Origin: Verrucomicrobiaceae bacterium
GTDB lineage: Bacteria > Verrucomicrobiota > Verrucomicrobiia > Verrucomicrobiales > Verrucomicrobiaceae
Direction of reading: 5' to 3'
DNA: 64,000 bases
NCBI GenBank assembly: GCA_947458455.1
Contig: CANGYJ010000005.1
Location: 62,001-126,000 of the forward strand
Shown here piece by piece: positions 9,974 through 17,599 of this stretch. Numbering within the stretch: position 1 is the stretch's first letter; every line of letters starts with the position of its first letter. The translations under genes were made by a program, and so were the position numbers. The notes beneath the pieces were generated by a model, which saw only the letters and a program-made list of their open reading frames with translations, had not been told where the DNA came from and searched no databases.

Positions 9974-10873
9974 TCAATGAAGGTGCATGAGATTGAAAAC
10001 GGAGCCGAGGCATCCGGCGCTATCGCCGAGCATCGCTGGAGCTAGGCGAGCTTGGTTGCCGCCGGGACGCCACTCGAAGTCGTCGAGGGCTTGTTGGAGT
10101 GGTTTGAAGAGAAGGTCTTTGGCACCGGTGGCGATGCCGCCGCCTAGGATGATGAGTTCGGGGTCGAGGACGTTGATCAAGGACGCAATGGCGGCGGCGA
10201 GATGGCGGACGGAGGTAAGCCAGACTTTCTGAGCGTGCGCATCGCCAGTGGCATAAGCATCGAGCAACGCGTGCGTGGTAGCGTAACGGCCTTCGCCGCG
10301 AAGGCCGATGGTTTGATTGCCGATGGCGTCTTCGAGACTGCCGGGCGTGTTGAAGTCGTCGCGTGGCGCATTCGAGTCGATGCTGAGATGGCCGAGATGA
10401 CCGGCGCGGCCGATTTTGCCGGTGAGGAGTCGTCCGCCCGTGTAGATGGCCCCACCGACGCCGGTGCCGAGGGTGAGCATGAAGACATCGCGGCAATTCT
10501 TCGCGGCTCCAGCCCACACTTCGCCGAGCAGGGCGGCGTGGGCGTCGTTGAGCACGCGGCAATCGCGTTCGAGGAAGGCGGACCAATCGAACTTTTCGAG
10601 GCCGTGCATGCGTCCAGGCATCCAGTCGATGCCTTGGCCGTTCGGATTGGCCAAACCGGGCGCGGAGAGGCCGACGGCGAGTTTTTGGCCTGCCTGCGCT
10701 TCGAACTCGTGGACGACCTCACTCACGGTGAGGGCGAAGCGCGGCGTGTTGTTTTCGAATTCGCCATCGCGGGTCGGTTTCGAAAGCGTGGCGATGGTTT
10801 TCGCGGACTGAGTGTCCACGAGCGCGGCTTTGATGTTCGTGCCGCCGAGGTCGATGCCGATGGAGAGGTTCAT
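9974..10873 (-). CDS. ROK family sugar kinase
   Basis: This 299-residue protein begins MNLSIGIDLGGTNIKAALVD, the ROK/actin-fold phosphate-1 motif. The catalytic region VLNDAHAALLGE and the second phosphate loop MLTLGTGVGGAIYTGG are present, as is GHLGHLSID with the family histidine. ROK kinases phosphorylate glucose, N-acetylglucosamine, allose or similar sugars at the expense of ATP. The usual zinc cysteines (CxCGxxGC) after the GHL motif are absent here: the corresponding segment reads NTPGSLEDAIG, so the zinc site is probably lost, as in some ROK members. The start at 10873 is chosen because the sequence upstream is repeat DNA. It is likely paired with the SIS protein downstream. Confidence 0.92.
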   Translation of the reverse strand: MNLSIGIDLGGTNIKAALVDTQSAKTIATLSKPTRDGEFENNTPRFALTVSEVVHEFEAQAGQKLAVGLSAPGLANPNGQGIDWMPGRMHGLEKFDWSAFLERDCRVLNDAHAALLGEVWAGAAKNCRDVFMLTLGTGVGGAIYTGGRLLTGKIGRAGHLGHLSIDSNAPRDDFNTPGSLEDAIGNQTIGLRGEGRYATTHALLDAYATGDAHAQKVWLTSVRHLAAAIASLINVLDPELIILGGGIATGAKDLLFKPLQQALDDFEWRPGGNQARLAPAMLGDSAGCLGSVFNLMHLH

Positions 10874-10898
10874 GTTCGCTGTTCTCGGTTCGCTGTTA

Positions 10899-10940
10899 TT
10901 CAATGTTCAACGTTCAACGTTCAACGTTCAATGTTGAATG
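10899..10940. repeat. Heptamer tandem array
   Basis: Six 7-bp units occur in a row: TTCAATG, TTCAACG three times, TTCAATG, TTGAATG. The array overlaps the last five codons and stop of the SDR gene at 10928 and extends into the leader of the ROK kinase gene. Confidence 0.85.
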
Positions 10941-11713
10941 TTCACTTGGCCTTCGCTGACAGTCCAGCCGCCATCGACGGCGAGGACTTGGCCGGTGATG
11001 AATTTGGAATCGGGAGACAGCAGCAGGAGAGCGGCGGCATCGCAGTCTTCGGGATGGCCGATGCGGCCGCCGTCGAGGGGTTGCTTGGTTTTGATGAAGG
11101 TCATGATGTCGTCGTTGGTGGCAGCACGTTTGGACATGGGCGTCTCGACGAGGGCGGGGGCAATGACGTTCACGCGGATGTTTTGCGGGGCGTAGTAGGC
11201 GGCGATGGATTTGCTGAAGCCGATGATGCCGGCCTTCGCGGCGGCGTAGGCGTGGGAGGCGAAAAACTTGGGCGAGGGCGAATAACCGAGCACGCTGGCC
11301 ATGTTGAGGATGACGCCACCGGTGCCTTGCTGGATGAATTTCCGCACGGCGGCGCGATTCGAGAGCACGACGGACTTCAAATTGAGGTCGAGGGTGTAGT
11401 CGAGGCCGTCATCGGTCATTTCGTGGAGCGGGCCATCGCCTTTGGAGCGTCCGCTGCCGCCGGCGACGTGGTAGAGGGCGTCGAGTCGATCAAACATGGC
11501 CACCGCACGTTCGGTGGCCTCGGGCGTGGCAGCATCGGCGGCGAAGCCACGGGCCAGCGGGCCGAGTTCGGCCAAAGCGGCATCGACATTGGCCTGCGTG
11601 CGGCTGGTGACGACGACGTTGGCCCCGGCAGCGGTGAGTTTTTTCGCGGCGGAAAGGCCGAGGCCGGTGGTGCCGCCGACAATGATCACGTTCTGGCCTT
11701 GGAGAGAATGCAT
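10928..11713 (-). CDS. SDR family NAD(P)-dependent oxidoreductase
   Basis: This 261-residue short-chain dehydrogenase has the cofactor loop IIVGGTTGLGLSAAKKL (TGxxxGxG-like) and the active-site Tyr-Lys pair in SHAYAAAKAGIIGFSKS, with a serine in ILNMASVLGYSP. The C-terminal DGGWTVSEG is also typical. It reduces or oxidises a small alcohol/ketone or sugar; the substrate is unknown. The last residues (VNIQH) and the stop codon are encoded by a heptamer tandem array, so the original C-terminus may have been rewritten by the repeat. It lies upstream of the ROK and SIS genes on the same strand and diverges from the TIM-barrel gene at 11773; a sugar-related role is an inference. Confidence 0.92.
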   Translation of the reverse strand: MHSLQGQNVIIVGGTTGLGLSAAKKLTAAGANVVVTSRTQANVDAALAELGPLARGFAADAATPEATERAVAMFDRLDALYHVAGGSGRSKGDGPLHEMTDDGLDYTLDLNLKSVVLSNRAAVRKFIQQGTGGVILNMASVLGYSPSPKFFASHAYAAAKAGIIGFSKSIAAYYAPQNIRVNVIAPALVETPMSKRAATNDDIMTFIKTKQPLDGGRIGHPEDCDAAALLLLSPDSKFITGQVLAVDGGWTVSEGQVNIQH

Positions 11714-11772
11714 GGTCGGAATGTCGAATGACGATTGAAGAATGTCGAATAAGGAACGTTGATCGAACCACC

Positions 11773-12669
11773 ATGAACACCCGCCGCGCCTTCGTCCGCA
11801 ACCTCTCCGCTTTGGCTTTTACCGCTCCGTTGTTGGCGGAAACGCCGAAACCGAAGAACAAGATCTGCTTTTTCACGAAGCACCTCATCAGCCTGGGCTA
11901 TGACGACATCGCGAGTCTGGGCGCGGAGATGGGCGTGGATGGCATCGAGGCGCCGATTCGTCCGAAGTCCGGGCACATCACCCCAGAGCAGGTGGTGGAT
12001 GAACTGCCAAAATTCGTCGAGGCGCTCAAAAAGCAGAACCTCGACATGATGATCATGACCTCCGGCATCAACGAGGTGAGCGCGGAGCAGCGCACGGAGG
12101 AGGTGCTGCGCACGGCGGCGAAGCTGGGCGTGAAGCGCTTCCGCATGAACTACTTCAAGTATGACCTCAAGCAGCCGATCTGGGAGCAGCTCCAGGCCAT
12201 TCGTCCGAAGATCAAAGACCTCGTGGCTCTGTGCGCGGAGATCGGCATCCAGCCGATGTTTCAGAATCACAGCGGGCAGGATTACTTCGGGGCGCCAGTG
12301 TGGGACATCTTCTCCATCATGCGGGAGTATCCGGCCGAGCAGTTCAGCTTCGCCTTCGACATCCTGCACGCCACCTGCGAGGGCGGGAAATCTTGGCCGC
12401 TGGAGTTCAACCTCGTCAAAGACCAAATCGGCGCGGCTTACTTCAAAGACTACACGTGGGACGGCCGCAAGCTGGTCACCGTGCCGCTCGGCGAAGGCCA
12501 GGTGGACCCGGCGTATGGCAAGATGCTCATGAAAACTGGCTACAGCGGTCCGATCTCCCTCCACGTCGAGTATCTCGAAGGCAATCCGAAGGATGCCGCC
12601 GTGCTGAAGGGCTTCCGCGAGGCGCATCTGCGGGATATGAAGACGCTGCAAAGCTGGATCACCGCGTGA
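11773..12669 (+). CDS. Tat-exported sugar phosphate isomerase/epimerase-like TIM barrel
   Basis: This 298-residue protein begins MNTRRAFVRNLSALAFTAPL, a twin-arginine signal. The mature part is a xylose-isomerase-like TIM barrel: SLGAEMGVDGIEAPIRP, the metal-site region MFQNHSGQDYFGAP, FSFAFDILHATCEGG, and the final strand PISLHVEYLEGNPKD. Such proteins isomerise or epimerise sugars, but exported members often have no known substrate. The start codon is in an ACCACCATG context. It diverges from the SDR gene; an 11-bp direct repeat (GAATGTCGAAT at 11719 and 11740) lies in the gap. Confidence 0.9.
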   Translation: MNTRRAFVRNLSALAFTAPLLAETPKPKNKICFFTKHLISLGYDDIASLGAEMGVDGIEAPIRPKSGHITPEQVVDELPKFVEALKKQNLDMMIMTSGINEVSAEQRTEEVLRTAAKLGVKRFRMNYFKYDLKQPIWEQLQAIRPKIKDLVALCAEIGIQPMFQNHSGQDYFGAPVWDIFSIMREYPAEQFSFAFDILHATCEGGKSWPLEFNLVKDQIGAAYFKDYTWDGRKLVTVPLGEGQVDPAYGKMLMKTGYSGPISLHVEYLEGNPKDAAVLKGFREAHLRDMKTLQSWITA

Positions 12670-12730
12670 TCGGCTTTCCGAGATTTATTTTCATCGTGCG
12701 AAAAAGCGCGACTGGACCATTTTGTGACGC

Positions 12731-13297
12731 ATGTCCTCTTCCAAAAAACCTTCTTCCGATCCCTCACCGCTCGCTGGCACGCTGCTGTTGGCCTCGCCCG
12801 TGATGGATGATCCGAACTTTGCTCGGACGGTGATCTTCATGGCCGCGCACAATCAAAAGGACGGTGCCTTTGGCTACATCTTGAACCGCCCGCTGGAGCA
12901 GCAGGTGGGTGATCTGCTGCCGGATCAGGATCTGGGTCCACTGGGTGAAGTTCCTGTCTTCATGGGAGGACCGGTGGCCACCGATAAGCTGGCCTTTGCC
13001 GCGCTGCACTGGAACAAGCGTAAAAGCACGCTGCGCTGCCAGACGCATCTATCGGTGCCCGATGCGCTGAAGGCGCTGAAACTCGGTCACGAAGTGCGCG
13101 GCTTTGTGGGCTACACCGGCTGGACCGGTGGCCAGCTCGAAAATGAAATCCAGCGCCGCTCCTGGATCACCGCGAAGGCGCGCCCGCTCGTCCTCACTCT
13201 CGCCACGCCTGAGGATCTCTGGGGAGCCATTCTGCATGACATGGGGCCCACCTTCGGCCTCATGGCTGGCGTGCCCGAGAAGGTGCGGTGGAATTAA
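12731..13297 (+). CDS. YqgE/AlgH family protein
   Basis: This 188-residue protein matches the UPF0301 (YqgE/AlgH) family along its whole length: PLAGTLLLASPVMDDPNFAR at the N-terminus, GYILNRPLEQQVGDLLPD, VFMGGPVATDKLAF, and the glycine-rich GFVGYTGWTGGQLENEI near the middle. The family is widespread and conserved but its molecular role is unclear; AlgH was named as an alginate regulator in Pseudomonas. Cytoplasmic, no domains beyond the family fold. The N-terminal Ser/Lys/Pro stretch is variable in the family. A palindromic repeat follows the stop codon and separates it from the converging DUF350 operon. Confidence 0.95.
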   Translation: MSSSKKPSSDPSPLAGTLLLASPVMDDPNFARTVIFMAAHNQKDGAFGYILNRPLEQQVGDLLPDQDLGPLGEVPVFMGGPVATDKLAFAALHWNKRKSTLRCQTHLSVPDALKALKLGHEVRGFVGYTGWTGGQLENEIQRRSWITAKARPLVLTLATPEDLWGAILHDMGPTFGLMAGVPEKVRWN

Positions 13298-13311
13298 AAG
13301 AGCGGTCAAGT

Positions 13312-13387
13312 GGGTCAAGGAAGGTCAAAAAGGTCAAAGCGTTGTCAGAGGGCATTCATGACGTCTTGACCTTTGACTTCTTGACCC
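13312..13387. repeat. Inverted repeat of the GGTCAA type between converging genes
   Basis: GGGTCAAGGAAGGTCAAAAA at 13312-13331 is answered by CTTGACCTTTGACTTCTTGA at 13365-13384, each built from GGTCAA words. It lies exactly between the converging yqgE-like and DUF350 genes and may act as a two-way terminator. Confidence 0.7.
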
Positions 13388-13391
13388 GTCC

Positions 13392-13595
13392 TCAATGTAT
13401 CGCCGCCGCGATGATCAGGCAGATGCCGAGCGCCGCCGCGCCCACGACGATGGCAAGGGCGATGTTCTTTTCCTCGACGAGCTGCTTCCACAGATCGTAA
13501 GGCGTGAGTTTGTCCACGATGATGAAGCTGGTGATGAAGATCACCACGCCGAGCAGGGCGTAGATGAGGGAGTTGAGGAGGATGGCGGGGTCCAT
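13392..13595 (-). CDS. DUF350 family membrane protein
   Basis: This 67-residue protein consists of two hydrophobic helices (LLNSLIYALLGVVIFITSF and IALAIVVGAAALGICLIIAA) joined by a short polar segment with DKLTPYDLWKQLVEEKN. That layout fits DUF350 (YjfL-like), a small inner-membrane family of unknown function; longer members have two copies of this unit. It is the last gene of a three-gene operon with a Gly/Ser-rich small protein and a DUF4178 protein. DUF350 and DUF4178 genes occur together in many bacteria, often near polyamine enzymes; none is present here. Confidence 0.85.
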   Translation of the reverse strand: MDPAILLNSLIYALLGVVIFITSFIIVDKLTPYDLWKQLVEEKNIALAIVVGAAALGICLIIAAAIH

Positions 13596-13628
13596 GGCGT
13601 GATGAGAGATAAGGGATAAGGGATAGGA

Positions 13629-13835
13629 TCACTTGTGGAAGCCACCGCCACCACCCGAAAACCAGCCACCGGAGCTGCCGCTGCTGGTGTTGGTGGCGGG
13701 GCGATAGCGGTAGCTCGTGCTGGAGAAGGCGCTGCGATTGGCGCTGGAGGTGAAGTAGTTCCAGCCGCGAAGGTTCGCGAGGCCGAGGTAGAGGCACGAG
13801 GCGATGGCCAAGGCGGAGTAGAAAGGAGTTTTCAT
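13629..13835 (-). CDS. Small exported Gly/Ser-rich protein
   Basis: This 68-residue protein has an N-terminal hydrophobic segment (FYSALAIASCLYLGLANL) followed by a low-complexity Ser/Tyr/Gly tail ending GGWFSGGGGGFHK. I do not recognise a family. It is either anchored by the single helix or exported; the tail resembles the flexible glycine ends of small surface proteins. It sits 15 nt downstream of the DUF4178 gene and 33 nt upstream of DUF350, so cotranscription is likely. A GATAAGGGATAAGGGATAGG microrepeat fills the gap to DUF350. Confidence 0.65.
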   Translation of the reverse strand: MKTPFYSALAIASCLYLGLANLRGWNYFTSSANRSAFSSTSYRYRPATNTSSGSSGGWFSGGGGGFHK

Positions 13836-13850
13836 GTATCGCGAGGTGGG

Positions 13851-15776
13851 TCAGTCGTCGTCCGTGCTGGAGCTGGCGTAGGGGCTGAAGTCGCTCTCCA
13901 TCCAACGTTGTTTTTCAAAATTGGAGGAGCGCATCAGTACCCAAAAAGGCCAGAGGCAGATGGCGATGAGGCCCATCCAGAAATTCGACCAGAAGAGGCC
14001 GCCGCGCTGCACGGTGAGGCGGACCGGTGCCTGGGTGATGATGGAGGAGGCTTCCGGCTCCAGGCGAAAGTAATACTCGCCGGCCGGCACCGCTGGCAGC
14101 GTGACATCACTGCGCTGCTCCTCGGCGACGGATTGGTAGTTGGTCATCGGCAGCAGCACGGGCGTGGCGTGCTGGTCTTTGGCGTTCACGAGGCTGCCCT
14201 TCAGCGCCAGATAGCCGCCGAGCGGCAGGGCGCTGGTTTCGGTGTGGACGTGCAGCGGCGCAGAGCCGCCGCTGACGGTGAAGGGCTTGGTGACGATGGT
14301 TTTCTCCAGCGGATTGCCGGTCGAGACGATGCCGCTCAGGTCATACACCTGGGTCTGCGTGGCAAAGCCGAGGCAGAGCAATTGAATCAGGATGTAAGCC
14401 CCCAGCGCGAGAAAGAAGGTGCCGCGCATGCCGCGCCAGCGTTCCTGATGCGGATTCGGCTCGTTGAGATAGCGGCCGCTTGGATAGGGTAGGCGAGTGC
14501 CATCGGTGAGGAAGGCTCGCTGCACCTCCAGGTGGTCGATGTATTCACCCGCCGACCAGGCGACCTCGTTGAGGACCTTGCTGAACTCGGCGGAAAGCAC
14601 GCGAGGCGGGGAGATGTAGTCCGTGAGCTGCACTTTTTCCCCGGAACGCACCCGCCAGTAAAACTCGCCGAGCACATTCATCGTGGTCACTTCCTCACGG
14701 GCGAAAAGAGCAAAGCGCTCCTCCTCCAGACGGTCATGCGTGTGATGACCGGGAAGGAGGCGAATGAAGGACCAATGGCCGCGAAAGGTCACCAGGAAGC
14801 GAAAGCCGAGCCAGGGATTGAAGAGCAGAAACTCATCCCACGAGCACCACTGATCCTTCCGGCGCATGAAGCCGATCACCTCCCACATCTCGCCCTTCAG
14901 CACCCCACGAGCACCGATGGGCAGCACGGGCTTGATTTGCAGCGTGGACTTCATCACCTGACCCACCTCCGCGAGGCCGGGCTTCGAGGTATCGAGAATG
15001 GTGGCGCACGAGCCACACACGGCGGACATCGACAGGCCCTCGGCACGGATGTGAACCGGCGCGGCACAGTTCGGGCAGTTCTCTGCCTGACTCTGATGCC
15101 GCGTGATTTCCGCGTGCTGATCCCAGCCGGGCACTTGGCGCAGTTCGGTGAAGTTCAGCTCTTCAAACTGGGCATAATGTCCCGCATAAAAGGTGCGCTG
15201 ATCCCCGCTAATCTCGACCGTGCCAAAGCCGCCATCCGGCCCGGTGAGATCAAGGCCGGTGCGCAGAGCATCTGGAGCCACCGCAAAGGGCAGCTCGCCC
15301 TCCGCCGCGAGGCAGCGTGCCTTTTTCACATCATTCACCAGCCAGCTCTGACCCGCGAGCGTGATGCGGGCACCGGCATTCACATTCAAATCGACCTGCG
15401 CCACCTCTGGCGCGGTCTGCTCAAAGCTCACCATGTAAAAACCCATCGCCTCCGCGATCCAGCCGATGGTCCCACCGCCAAAATCCGCACACCATTCCGT
15501 CCAGCTCCCATCGCCCCAGTGCAGTCGCAGGCGGCCGATGAGCGCGAAGCCGCGTCCCGCGTAATGGCCTTTTGTGCCGATTTGCAGCGGCGAAAGGTCC
15601 GGCGGCAGCTCCGCCATCGTGCCAAAGGTCTGCACCTTAAAATCCTTTCGCACCACCGAGGAGCGGCAGTGCTCGCACACGGCAAAAATGGCAATCGACG
15701 AGCGAAACGGCAAGGGGGCCCCGCATTGAGGGCAGTCATAACGGCGTGAATCGAAAGATGGAATCGGCTCGGGCAA
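13851..15776 (-). CDS. DUF4178 domain-containing membrane protein with zinc ribbons
   Basis: This 641-residue protein starts with a zinc ribbon (C15, C18, C34, C37 in YDCPQCGAPL and VCEHCRSS), then a DUF4178 beta domain (KGHYAGRGFALIGRLRLHWG). A second ribbon (ENCPNCAAPVHI and SAVCGSCATIL) and a second DUF4178 copy (IGARGVLKGEMWEVIGFM) follow. The C-terminal part has two membrane helices (near AYILIQLLCLGFA and SNFWMGLIAICLWPFWVL) flanking a beta-rich domain. Function is unknown. It leads an operon with a small exported protein and DUF350. Ribbons and paired domains suggest a membrane-associated scaffold or sensor; that is inference only. Confidence 0.9.
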   Translation of the reverse strand: MPEPIPSFDSRRYDCPQCGAPLPFRSSIAIFAVCEHCRSSVVRKDFKVQTFGTMAELPPDLSPLQIGTKGHYAGRGFALIGRLRLHWGDGSWTEWCADFGGGTIGWIAEAMGFYMVSFEQTAPEVAQVDLNVNAGARITLAGQSWLVNDVKKARCLAAEGELPFAVAPDALRTGLDLTGPDGGFGTVEISGDQRTFYAGHYAQFEELNFTELRQVPGWDQHAEITRHQSQAENCPNCAAPVHIRAEGLSMSAVCGSCATILDTSKPGLAEVGQVMKSTLQIKPVLPIGARGVLKGEMWEVIGFMRRKDQWCSWDEFLLFNPWLGFRFLVTFRGHWSFIRLLPGHHTHDRLEEERFALFAREEVTTMNVLGEFYWRVRSGEKVQLTDYISPPRVLSAEFSKVLNEVAWSAGEYIDHLEVQRAFLTDGTRLPYPSGRYLNEPNPHQERWRGMRGTFFLALGAYILIQLLCLGFATQTQVYDLSGIVSTGNPLEKTIVTKPFTVSGGSAPLHVHTETSALPLGGYLALKGSLVNAKDQHATPVLLPMTNYQSVAEEQRSDVTLPAVPAGEYYFRLEPEASSIITQAPVRLTVQRGGLFWSNFWMGLIAICLWPFWVLMRSSNFEKQRWMESDFSPYASSSTDDD

Positions 15777-15924
15777 GGTGCGCCGATTGAAACGGGCGTT
15801 CAGCGCTTTGGAAACTGAAAATTGGTCCTGGAATCGGAATATCTACTCCGCTTCACCGGGAAGGGTGATTTCGAAGAGATGGAGCCGTGGAGAGTTGCAG
15901 TCATGGAGTGGTGGGCTGATGGAG

Positions 15925-16012
15925 CCAACACTCCAACACTCCAACACTCCAACACTCCAACACTCCAACACTCCATTACTCCAGTACTCCAGTACTCCAA
16001 CACTCCAGTGCT
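15925..16012. repeat. Octamer tandem repeat array (CCAACACT)
   Basis: Eleven consecutive 8-bp units occur without interruption: six exact CCAACACT (15925-15972), then CCATTACT, CCAGTACT, CCAGTACT, CCAACACT and CCAGTGCT. Variants cluster at the right end. The surrounding 268-bp gap (15777-16045) between the DUF4178 gene start and the stop of the dimethylformamidase-like gene (both on the minus strand) holds nothing else obvious. An 8-bp period is not a multiple of three, so this is not a coding repeat, although it reads open on both strands. Confidence 0.95.
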
Positions 16013-16045
16013 CCAAGAACGTCTGGGTGCTCATGCGTGTGCAGC

Positions 16046-17509
16046 TCACCCCAGCGCTCGCTTCAGCAGATTCGCCGTGATGCGCTGCACACGCTTATCG
16101 GTGCCATGGGGACGGGAGTAGTGACTCCACACCGGCATGTGACCGGGTGGTTTGCTCAGGCCCTGTGCCCACCAGATGGTGGAGGCATTGAAGATGAAAT
16201 TGCCCTTCGGACCCTCAAAAATGACTGACTGCCATTGCTGCGGGTTGCGACCACCTTGGAAGGCGGTGCCTGCGGCGAGGACTTCGAGGCCGGGAAGGTC
16301 TTTGGGCGGATCGCCATGATATTCCCAGCCGATCATGCCAGGGATGGAATCCCCCTTCTTCATGCCGGTGCCATCAAAAAGCCAATGCTCGGGCTTCACG
16401 CAGGTCCAATCGCCACCGCCGTTGACGGGGTCGATGTTTCGCACGCCCATCAGGTAACCTTCATCCGGGCCGCGATGCGGATAGGGGCCATGCTCTTTCT
16501 CGCGACCCACCGCGTATTTGTAGTCACCCCCATACGGCCCGCCACGGAAGATGCGGCGGTTTGGCACGCCCGAGGCATTGGGCGAGAAGGGCGTGACCCA
16601 GCAGACGGAATTGCCGGAGAGGAAGAGAAGGTTCACGCCAGCATCGCGCATCTTTTCCACGCTTTGATACTGACGAATGTCCCAATACTCATCGTGGCCC
16701 ACACTGATGAAGGCCTTGGACTTCAAGCCGCGCTCCGGGGAGATCATGTCCTCATTCGAGCAGTAGCTCACGTCATAGCCCTGCTCCTCCAACCAGTAGG
16801 CCAGCGGGAATTCGAAGCACAACCACTCGCCGCTGCCGACCGACTGCGGGTTCTCATAGATCTGCGCATACTTCGCGTAAGGCCGGTCAAAGCTCACCTC
16901 GCTCGTTGAGCCTTGGTTCCCCTTCGGATCGGTGTAGAGCGAGTAGTCATCCGGCCATTTGTTGTAGGCCTGCCAGGTGTTGTCACTGCATTGGAGAAGG
17001 ATGTCCGCCTTTCGGTCATCGGTGATGATGAAGACGATGTAGCTCTGCCAGTAGGGTAGATCGCTCGTCGTTCGGCCTTCAGGCCGTTCCGGGGACGGGC
17101 TGAAGCCCGAACTACGAACCTCCGGGATCGTCGTCAAACGACCCAGATAGACGCCGCTGACCCAATCCGCCGGAATCTTGATCGACGTGGATTTCTCCCA
17201 CTGGCATTCGCGGAGGCGCTTTTCGCCAATACCGGGCGTGGGCTGCTCTTTGCCTTCAAAAGGACCCAGCTCGGCCAGTTTGCGTGCGCCACGGCCTTGA
17301 TAGAAACCGGTGCGGAAGATCTCCATCTTGAAATTCGCCGCCGGTTTTGTGCTCACGAAGACATCGAGCACCTCGCCGGCTTTCACCGACTGCCGCGAAC
17401 AGTACCCCTCAATCACTGGCGAGCGATAGCCGCTGCCATCCAGCCGCATCCGCGTGAGCTGCCAGTCGTTGGAGCCTGCGCGGGCGTTTTCTTGTTGGAT
17501 CACATTCAT
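16046..17509 (-). CDS. N,N-dimethylformamidase beta-subunit-like protein
   Basis: This 487-residue protein resembles the large-subunit C-terminal domain of N,N-dimethylformamidase: a beta domain first (PVIEGYCSRQSVKAGEVLDVF, MEIFRTGFYQGRGARKL), then QCSDNTWQAYNKWPDDYSLY, KAFISVGHDEYWD and LLFLSGNSVCWV, ending with NFIFNASTIWWAQGL. The parent enzyme is an iron amidohydrolase, but most relatives are uncharacterised. No signal peptide is visible. Residues about 130-149 (EVRSSGFSPSPERPEGRTTS) are encoded by a REP-like palindrome that sits in frame between two conserved strands, probably as a surface loop. The gene diverges from the sulfatase. Confidence 0.85.
   Translation of the reverse strand: MNVIQQENARAGSNDWQLTRMRLDGSGYRSPVIEGYCSRQSVKAGEVLDVFVSTKPAANFKMEIFRTGFYQGRGARKLAELGPFEGKEQPTPGIGEKRLRECQWEKSTSIKIPADWVSGVYLGRLTTIPEVRSSGFSPSPERPEGRTTSDLPYWQSYIVFIITDDRKADILLQCSDNTWQAYNKWPDDYSLYTDPKGNQGSTSEVSFDRPYAKYAQIYENPQSVGSGEWLCFEFPLAYWLEEQGYDVSYCSNEDMISPERGLKSKAFISVGHDEYWDIRQYQSVEKMRDAGVNLLFLSGNSVCWVTPFSPNASGVPNRRIFRGGPYGGDYKYAVGREKEHGPYPHRGPDEGYLMGVRNIDPVNGGGDWTCVKPEHWLFDGTGMKKGDSIPGMIGWEYHGDPPKDLPGLEVLAAGTAFQGGRNPQQWQSVIFEGPKGNFIFNASTIWWAQGLSKPPGHMPVWSHYSRPHGTDKRVQRITANLLKRALG
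17065..17119. repeat. REP-like palindrome inside a coding sequence
   Basis: CGTTCGGCCTTCAGGCCGTT (17069-17088) is followed by ACGGGCTGAAGCCCGAACTA (17095-17114), two facing hairpin units of the type also found intergenically at 29757-29823. The repeat is read through without a stop codon by the dimethylformamidase-like gene. Confidence 0.85.
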
Positions 17510-17599
17510 GGGATGCAGAATAAGCCGTGGGAAGCACTTCCCTTTCCAGTCTTGCCGATGAGGTGAAGCAACCTGCCACCTCAGGCCGTTGAAGGCGGC

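Noticed and set aside
15925-16012. CRISPR array
   Set aside because: Units are contiguous 8-mers without spacers and no cas genes are present; it is a simple tandem repeat.
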